Source of the DNA: Mesotaenium endlicherianum
Taxonomy: Eukaryota; Streptophyta; Zygnematophyceae; Zygnematales; Mesotaeniaceae
Assembly: GCA_009602735.1 (NCBI GenBank)
Contig: WELA01013579.1
Location: 1 to 47,299 of the forward strand
Direction: 5' to 3'
Length of the DNA stretch: 47,299 bases
Below the pieces are notes generated by a model. That model did no database searches. It was given only the letters and a program-made list of their open reading frames with translations, and was not told the origin of the DNA. Every line of letters begins with the position of its first letter. Position 1 is the stretch's first letter. The position numbers and the translations under genes are program-made. Shown piece by piece: positions 40,348 through 47,299 of the stretch.

Positions 40348-42331
40348 ATATCATCATGTAAGAATAAATTCAGAATTTACAAAATATTTGGGATTCCAGT
40401 TTGAAGGGCAATATTACATGTACAGTAGCTTATCCTTTGGCTTGGCTTCAGCCCCTTATGTCTTCACCAGGGTGGTCAAAGAGCTGGTATGTAAGGCCAT
40501 GACCCTTTCAAGGTAGGCCTATGGAGAGGAGAGGGAATAAAGATAATTCCCTATCTAGATGACTGGCCTTTGTCTGTAAGAGTCCAGAAGAGCATGCTAA
40601 AGTAAAAGAGAAGGAACCGGGGGATAATAGGGATGCTGGCATTTCAATTAACTTCGATAAAGCACAGGTAGACTGTACAAGAGTACAGCAGTTTTTGGGA
40701 GTGGTTATGGATTCTATGAACATAAAGGTGTTCATTGATGATGGCTAAAAACAAAAATTCATGAGTTCAACTGATAAATTGCTAGAGAAAGAGAAGGAAC
40801 AGGGCAGTGTGTGGACTATAAAGTTAGCCTCTGTGGCCGAATAGATATTTGCTATGAAGATGACTTTTGAAGAGTTCTCTGGAATTTTCACAAGGCACAT
40901 GTTTGCTGCTCTCAAAATTAAAGCTGACTGGGACAGCAGAGTTCAATTGAATGACAGAGTGAAGGATGAACTGTTTTTTTGGAAAGATAATTTCCAGGTC
41001 TTCAACGGCTACCCTATGAGGCAGGATGCCAGTCCAGATTTTATCATATCAAGTTGGATGGAGAAAGACCTACTACAAGGAAAGAGTGTCTGGAAAGTCC
41101 AGCATGAGCACGTCAGCTGATATGAATTGACTTACGAATAGACGATTAACAATCAATAAAGGTCATTCTATCAGCGAGTAATCTTTATGGTATTTTCTGT
41201 TAACTGATTAAACAGCAAAAGACAAACGTACTAGCGGTGGACAATACTCGTAAGTCAAAATGCAAGTAAACGAGCATCAATAATGCAATCAGTAAACTCA
41301 CGCATAAGCAAGGCTAGAAGACAGTGCGTATCAATGGCTTCTCGCCTTGGATTCAAATATCTCTCAGTAAGCAATGCAAGAGAGTTAGCCTCGTTTCCAA
41401 ATCCAAACTCGAGACCAATACCTAGCATATGTACATGAAATGAGTTTACTGTTCAACAGCAAGTGCGATGGCACCGCCTACCCGGAAATTAACCACGTTG
41501 GTAGGACCTCGGCTAACCAAATCCACAGCCATCTCCCATCATCCCGAATCGCCATCCACCTTAAGGTGTCATCTGGCCACTCATCTAGCACACCACACTT
41601 GGATGCATAGCTGGGCAATTCGTTGCTGCCGAGTACGGCAGCCAGCTGACTGTCAAAGAATGTGTCAGCAAGCTGACACAAGTCAACAGGCTGACCTAAT
41701 GGACTTTAGCCTGGTGCTCTCGGCTGAGTCATTTAACTAAGTATTAAGTATCCAGCAGGCTTAAATACAGCAGATCAAATATTAACTAAAGTTCAGCAGG
41801 CTGAACTTCTTTAACTATTATATCTAAATGAATATTATATCTATCCAAATATACCGATTCATTATAACCAGGCAGTATAGGTGAGCCACCAAAGAAAGCC
41901 CTAACTGGAGATTTGATGGAGGAGGTATATAAAATCTATGAAGCTCTGTTGAACCTGAAAAATTCATTAGAAAGCATGTTCTTATCAGATCTCATTGCAA
42001 GGAGGTAGTCAAGTTGATCAAACAGGGAGGTATGGACAAAGAAGATATACAGATCCTAGTGATGATTTTGTATGAGTGGATCAGGGACAAGCAGATCACT
42101 TTTGAGATTCAGTGGCTGCCTCAAGGGCAGAACCAACAGCTCAAATGCGTTACTAAAATAGCTGAGAAGAATGATTTTAGCCTGACCAGGAAGGCCTTCA
42201 TGAAGGTAGAGCAAAAAAATGGCCCCCATTCTATTGACAGACTTGCTACTCCTGGGAATAAACAATTGCCCAGGTTTAATTCCGTCTTGCCTTATCCGAG
42301 ATCCACGAAATGCTTCGAGCAACGTACTTGA
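40348..42331 (+). mobile_element. Remains of a DIRS-like (tyrosine-recombinase type) retrotransposon
   Basis: Translated pieces in changing frames: FEGQYYMYSSLSFGLASAPY and FTRVVKEL (about 40395-40480), GIKIIPYLDDW (about 40535-40567), QQFLGVVMDS (about 40690), then LNDRVKDELFFWKDNFQVFNGYP (40950-41020), all typical of DIRS/Ngaro RT. After an inserted LTR, RNase H and its tail follow (42014-42331: EIQWLPQGQN, DFSLTRKAFMKVEQKNGPHS, QLPRFNS). The RT start is missing because element A's LTR abuts it. Stops and frameshifts throughout. No recombinase gene is visible. Confidence 0.75.
41118..41866 (-). repeat. Old solo LTR of the nested family, inside the DIRS-like element
   Basis: TGATATGAATTG...GATTCATTATA on the plus strand, aligned to the family LTR along its length but with many changes and both ends mutated. 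Flanks (TCAGC and ACCAG) do not match, so the target duplication has decayed or recombined. Confidence 0.88.
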
Positions 42332-43522
42332 AGTATGGCCAAGTGTAAGTTCAATAAGTTGGGTTGCGATCGACACAAACTTTGCCGATCTCATAAGGAA
42401 TGAATCAAAGTGAAGAAGTCCGGAGTGATAAAATCTTGGGTATGACAATCTTGAAAAAGATAGGACAATCTTTATTTGAAGATTTGACACATGCCAAATC
42501 AAGATTTATGATATTAAATGATTTTCCATTTAAAACTTAGTCAAAAGTATAAGTCCTAAATCCTATATCGCGCAATTTAGTAGACCTAAGAAGAACCTAG
42601 ACAGAAGTCGCTACTACTAATAGAAGTATTCAGCAACTTAGCAGTCATTGCACGAAAGTGAAGTAGCACTAGTAGATCCCTCCCAACCCACCCTAGAAGA
42701 TATTAAGTAATACAATGAGAACGATTTAGATAGATAGAAAAATAGATAGAATAAGATATAAAAAGGAGATTAGCGTAGTGCTACCCTATTTCTTCCTTCT
42801 ATTAAATTAAGCCAAATTCTTTATCTACAATATGCACATTTCATATATATCATAGATTTGTTCATTTTCTCTCCTGTTCGCCTTTGATATGCATTATTCA
42901 TATATATCATAAATTTGTTCATTTTCTCTCTTCGCCTTTGATTGTAACATGTGAAGCGAAACTAATTATGAAAAGTGTACCGTCTGCGACTCCATGCGTC
43001 ATATCTGGAATTCCAAGTCAACTATCTAGTCACTTAAATTTGAAATTGTCAACGAGGGTAAACTGCTGTAAAACGGTAAACTGAAGCTAATTGCAGTAAA
43101 ATGTCGCAATAATGCCCGAAGATGTTTACTGCTTTTTTTATTGGTTACGGCGGTTTGGGTTTTCCGAATGTTTTCAGCTTTCAGCCTGCATGCTGAGAAC
43201 TCGAACATCATGTTCAAAGATATAGGTTCGTCGTGTCGTGAGAGGGTCTCGATGTCACGGCACGATCATTCTTCGCACATTGGTACACAAATGCATGAAA
43301 TAAGAAGACCTCTGTTGAAAGGGCCAATCAGTATGTGCTAGGGAAGAATTTTAGGAGCACGCGGGAAGTGAAGTTTGTACAATTTGACCTAGACGGTTGA
43401 TACCATTACTTCCTCACCTTGTGCTTGCAAAAATCTTCTGATTCAGGGAGTAACTTTCAAAATTCCCCGGCTTTCTTATACAAGCTCCTCATAACCCGCT
43501 CCAATATAGAAAGGTTTTAGTT
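42332..43522. other. AT-rich intergenic DNA upstream of SPT5
   Basis: No gene recognised. Holds a tandem repeat at 42841-42945 and AT-rich, microsatellite-like GATA runs near 42725-42760. The last 150 bp before 43523 should contain the SPT5 promoter; TTATACAAG near 43476-43484 is the only TATA-like candidate. Confidence 0.45.
42841..42945 (+). repeat. Two-copy tandem repeat, period about 57 bp
   Basis: TCATATATATCATA, then TTTGTTCATTTTCTCTC and TTCGCCTTTGAT, occurs from 42841 and again from about 42898 with few differences. Confidence 0.75.
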
Positions 43523-46500
43523 ATGGCCGACGATTTTGAAGAGAATGAGGACTACGAATATGAGGAGGAAGACGAAGAGGAAGAGGAGAGGAGTAGGAAA
43601 CGACGAAGAGGGTCTATGTTCATTGATGATGCGGCTGAGGAAGATGATGACGAAGACGAGGAAGAGGAGTACCAAAGAAGGAAAGCGAAAGGGAAGGGCG
43701 GAAAGTACAGGAGTTCAAAGCTTATCGACGATATAGCTGCTGTTGCTAGTGATGACGAGGAGGAAGAGGATTATGAAGAAGAAGGTTGCTCTTCTGACTC
43801 TACAAATCATGCATGTCCTTCAAGCTTTGGTATGGATATTAGGGTCGCGTGAATCAGAGAAACTGCAACATGCATTGATGTCAAAAACTTGTGGGAGATG
43901 GCTTGCAAGTTGGGCCAAAGATGGAGGAAGCTACTTCATTTTGCGCTCACGTTATACCACGGTTTCTATTTGCTATTGGGTTGAAACACCTGTCAGCCAA
44001 AGGTTTGTTGCGCACCGGGAAAAGGCAGGGCTACATTGCTTCTGGTTTTTAAAAGTGCATCAGGCATTCTTAAGGAAAGAAACCCTAGCTCCCATCTCAA
44101 AGCCCTCGCTGCTCCCTCTATTTACATGCATATATTTTGTGTCTTAACATGACAATGACGGTGTCCTGTGTGCATCTGCACAGACTTCATCGACGAGGGA
44201 GCGGAGCTGGCAGAGGAGGACGAGAGGCCCAGGGCACACCATAGGCAGATGCTTCCAGGAGATGGGGAGGAAGATAATGAGGATGAGCTGGAGCAGTACA
44301 TCAAAGAGCGGTATGGGCAGCAGGAGACAGGAGTCTATGACGAGGCCGAGGCCACAGAGGTTGAGCAGCAGGCCCTCCTGCCCTCCGTGAAGGACCCCAA
44401 GCTCTGGATGGTCAGGTGCCAGGTCAGCATCATGCACAGACTTTACTCCTCCCTGACTTCCGGCCTTTGTCCACTTTCAGACAACCAGAATCCACAATAA
44501 GTGGTGATGTCAGGTTTCATTCTTCAGAAGCTGGATGGAGGTTTATAGGTGGGATGGATAGGAGGGAGGTAGGGGTGGCGGGGGGTGGGGGNGGTGGGGC
44601 CCTTTTAGGTGCAGTGCTTAGGCACCAATGCTACTCAGAGTCAAGCATGCATTGTACGTTAGGACACGCTTTGCCAGAATTTATGCTGGAAGTGTATCAC
44701 ATCAAAGGCGACTGGCGTATCAGGATGGACAAAGGATGTTGCCAAGCTTGTGTGCTCTTGACAACTTGCATTCACTCTAGTGCATCACCTGTTGTTCTAC
44801 ACACATTTTTTTTTGCACATGTGGGCAAGACGGCCCTCATACAAGCTTTCTACGAGAAGACTCAGGGCTCTCGGGTCATCTACTGGGTCCATCCTTGGGA
44901 TGGGAGAATTTGGGCTGCAAAGAGAACGCTGCAACGGTCGCCTAGATGTTACACACCCGGCTGGTCTCGATGAAATGCATCGGAGGGCGTGAAGCGGGGT
45001 CTAGCTTTTCAGGGCCTGTACGACGTGTCTGGTGACATTTGTGTCTGCATGCATACACGGAGCCTCCTGGGAGAGAATGGCGAGCGGCAGAACACATGCA
45101 CCACCTGACTGCTACCCTGGCGCGGCCAGTAGCTGATGGAGCATGACTTCACAAGGGCTCACGCCGGCTCTGCGTTTCAGTAAGACTGGAGCTACTGTGG
45201 AGCATGAGTGCGCAAGGGCTCACGCCACCTGTGCACTTCAGCAAGACTGGAGCTACTCTCACGAGGGCTTAGAATGAACGAGAACCGGGCTGTTGGTGCC
45301 CGCTTAAAGCTTCACCAGGTGACCTGTGAGACATCCAGCAGCTGTGCTACTGCACCATCAGGAATGACGCGACGGCTGCCCCTCGGCCAGGCAAATATCT
45401 GTGTGGTAGGGGGGCGGGAGGGGCTTACACCAGGGGTGCCGGAAGCACACTTCTGGTGTCCACGAGCAGACGTCTGACAGACAGATGTCCACAGGAGGGT
45501 GAACTAGCTCGGACTTGTGGCTCTGTGGCTGCGAAGACCGACAGCGTGTGTTTGTGTGCGTGTGTGTGCGTGATTCTGGGGGGCGATGCTGGGGCGGCGG
45601 GAGCAGCCGGGGCACGAGCGAGACTTTGTGGTGCAGCTGATGCAGAAGTACGTGAACCTGGAGGCCGAGGGGCGGCCCCTCCAGATCAAGTCGGCGGTCG
45701 CACTGGACCACCTCAAGGGCTACCTCTACATCGAGTCCGAGAAGGAGGCTTACGTCAGACAGGTACGCCCGCCGGCTGCCTGCCAGCTATGCCGCGCGCG
45801 CACCTGTCGTCCGCCTGGCCAGTTAGTGCAGCTGCGTTCGGTTGTCGTGCGGGGATGCGGGCGCCACCTGTGCCTGCTCACTTGTCGTCCGCGGAGGCCA
45901 AGCACGTCGCTGAGGCGCACTGGCTTCTCGCCAGCTGTGCACACACCTGTCGCCCGCCGGGCCAAGCGATGTATTGTAATTATTCATCCTGTGGGATGCG
46001 GGCGCCACCTTGCCGGGCCTCGTCATTGCTTCCTGTCTGCTTCTTGCGTGCTCTGCATCTTGTCGTATGAGGGTTTACGGATGTACCCGGCAGTTACCTC
46101 CTTCTTTTGTGTCGACGGCACTTTTTTAAAATGTGTGATTTGTAAGGCACCCTGCTTCCCTTCCCTTCTCAGGCAGCTGGCATACTCAGGCAAGGGAGGT
46201 GCAGGCCAGCCAAGCACGTGATAGAGTAGGACATCGACAACTGAAACTCTGTTGCCCATACTTGCTCAATTGAGATGGGAAGCCAGCTGACATGTGTGGC
46301 AGCTCATGGAGAGGGCACACAGCAGCACTGGCGCAGCCTGAACCTCAACACATCCAAGACGCAGGCCCAGGAATCTGAGAGGCCTCCCCTGCATTTTCAG
46401 CTAGCTCACACGCCCCACGCCTGCGCGCGCGCCTCGCTCGTGCGCGTGTGCGCACCATCATCTCGCTCACGCGCGCGCGTGTCGCCTTGCGGGTGTGCAG

Positions 46501-46659
46501 GCGTGCCAGGGCCTGCGGGGCGTGTACGGTTACAAGGTGCACCTGGTGCCCATCAAGGAGATGTCGGAGGTGGTGACGGTGGAGAAGAAGGTGGTGGACC
46601 TCGAGCACGGCTCTTGGGTGCGCGTCAAGATCGGCGTCTACAAGAACGACCTCGCCAAG
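43523..46659 (+). CDS. SPT5: Transcription elongation factor SPT5, 5' half (four exons, continues past window)
   Basis: Universally conserved partner of SPT4 that clamps RNA polymerase II and promotes elongation. Exons by GT-AG rule and homology: 43523-43784, 44184-44422, 45607-45762, 46501-46659; the joins keep the frame (exon 1 ends in phase 1, giving GAC at the join; the others phase 0). N-terminus is Glu/Asp-rich with an RKRRRG basic patch (residues 1-87), then FIDEGAEL and a further acidic region, PSVKDPKLWMVRC, the NGN domain (DFVVQLMQKYVNLEAEG, LQIKSAVALDHLKGYLYIES, YKVHLVPIKEMSEVV) and the first KOW (GSWVRVKIGVYKNDLAK). 272 codons so far; remaining KOW domains and the C-terminal repeats are outside. 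ATG context is AGTTATGGC. Exon 3 acceptor (GAGCAG at 45601-45606) has a poor pyrimidine tract and is the least certain boundary. Confidence 0.9.
44423..45606 (+). other. SPT5 intron 2 (1.18 kb) with an assembly gap and repeats
   Basis: Begins GTCAGC and ends GAGCAG. Contains a G-rich block (44563-44600) with an N at 44592, and a two-copy tandem repeat of 61-bp period from 45138 (units starting GGAGCATG at 45138 and 45199). Frames inside show no coding content. Confidence 0.65.
45763..46500 (+). other. SPT5 intron 3 (738 bp)
   Basis: Begins GTACGC and ends GTGCAG. The first 250 bp contain imperfect repeats of CACCTGTCGTCCGC and GGATGCGGGCGCCACC types, high in GC. No other feature. Confidence 0.7.
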
Positions 46660-47299
46660 GTCCGCTGGCACCCTCCCCCCCACCCCCACCCGCACATCCG
46701 CACGCCTCTGGGCAAGGGAGAGAGAGGACCGCTGGACTGCCGCATGAGTGGGAGACTCGTGTTTGTCTGTGCGGCTGGCTGCTCAATGTGTGCACTGCTG
46801 CAGCGCCGGTGCCTGCACCAGCGCCAGGGCCGGTGCTAGAGGTAGTGCCAATGCCAGGACCAGTACCAGGACCAGTGCCAGTGCCAGACCCAGTGCCAGA
46901 GCAAAGCGTCTGCTCACGCTAGAAACGGCCGCCAGTGGAGCTTTGGGGAGTGCGTTTCGCTGTCCTGTTGCTTGGTGGGCCAGTGAGCTGCTGCGCAGCT
47001 CGGTATTTCCGTGCCCGGCGGCGGATGTGTAGGCCAACAGAGCAGTAGGGGCTGAAGTACATCTGGCCACCCCCTGGAAGCAGCGAAAGGCCACTGCGGC
47101 TGCTTGTTACTGGGGGAGCACATACGTATGTGCATGGCATGGCAAAGCTCTCCTCCCATTTAGGGAGCTTCATGTCGCCAGGGATGTGGGAGAGCAATCC
47201 AAAGCATGACATGAAGAAGTATGAGGGAGGAGGAGAGGCTTGTGGTTGTCAACTACCAGATTTTTGCGTCACGTCTGCCACGTGTGACCCCCCCCCCCC
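46660..47299 (+). other. SPT5 intron 4, start; no further exon seen
   Basis: Opens with GTCCGC. Contains a degenerate hexamer array (CCAGTG / CCAGGA) at about 46801-46901. No stretch encodes the rest of the SPT5 KOW region, so the next exon must lie beyond the window. The window ends in a C run that may be a sequencing or assembly edge. Confidence 0.55.

Noticed and set aside
41118..41866. This LTR as the far LTR of a full element starting at 39637
   Set aside because: It is in the opposite orientation and lies within the DIRS-like sequence, and no internal region of the family separates the two.
43743..44147. 134-codon frame downstream of the SPT5 first exon
   Set aside because: It is exon 1 in the wrong frame running into intron 1; splicing at 43784/44184 restores conserved SPT5 sequence.
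46275..46922. 215-codon frame over SPT5 exon 4
   Set aside because: Wrong frame; exon 4 in its own frame gives the conserved NGN/KOW sequence and has proper GT-AG borders.
1..47299. CRISPR arrays, bacterial operons, riboswitches
   Set aside because: No regular short repeats with spacers, no ribosome-binding sites; introns and retrotransposons show a eukaryotic genome.

Overview
This is eukaryotic nuclear DNA, almost certainly from the green plant lineage. The LTR retrotransposons carry tRNA-iMet-type primer-binding sites of plant form, all elements are chromovirus or green-alga-like, a DIRS-type element is present (unusual in flowering plants), and the only host gene is the transcription elongation factor SPT5, with long GC-rich GT-AG introns. 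A charophyte-type alga would fit, but the species cannot be fixed from the sequence.

Layout. (1) 1-3606: 3' end of a Ty3/gypsy chromovirus (element X), inserted into the polymerase of a second, decayed Ty3/gypsy element (P, 3607-7678) whose integrase ends in a PHD finger instead of a chromodomain. (2) 7687-9070: a non-autonomous element with 37-bp terminal inverted repeats, then a diverged inverted repeat pair and gene-free DNA to 11834. (3) 11835-12308: a miniature LTR element (TRIM-like) cut by the next insertion. (4) 12309-40347: a Russian-doll nest of one chromovirus family. Element A (+, oldest) was interrupted by element B (-, 15408-33034, target duplication CTACC) and by a solo LTR (33110-33830, duplication CTTAT). 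Element B was interrupted by element C (+, 17221-26010, duplication AATTC). (5) 40348-42331: remains of a DIRS-like retrotransposon, split by one more LTR of the same family. (6) 43523 to the window end: 5' half of SPT5 (four exons visible, continuing beyond the window).

The family in (4) is the most interesting content. Its genome is LTR - PBS - gag - pro-RT-RNaseH-IN-chromodomain - ORF3 - PPT - LTR. Gag and pol are linked by a textbook -1 frameshift signal (TTTAAAA, 7-nt spacer, 10-bp hairpin), conserved in all three copies. A third ORF of 558 codons (coiled coil, Trp-containing core, acidic stretch, Pro/Arg-rich tail; no family I recognise) sits where retroviruses keep env. In all three copies its ATG directly follows a branch-point-like and CAG splice-acceptor-like sequence, suggesting a spliced subgenomic mRNA. 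A second polypurine tract lies between pol and ORF3. Element B's ORF3 is far more diverged from that of A and C than its gag and pol are, as if ORF3 is exchanged as a module. Element C keeps intact gag and pol, but every ORF3 copy has at least one nonsense mutation.

Three single N bases (26011, 35591, 44592) mark assembly joins. Two of them lie beside structural oddities and limit what can be concluded there.
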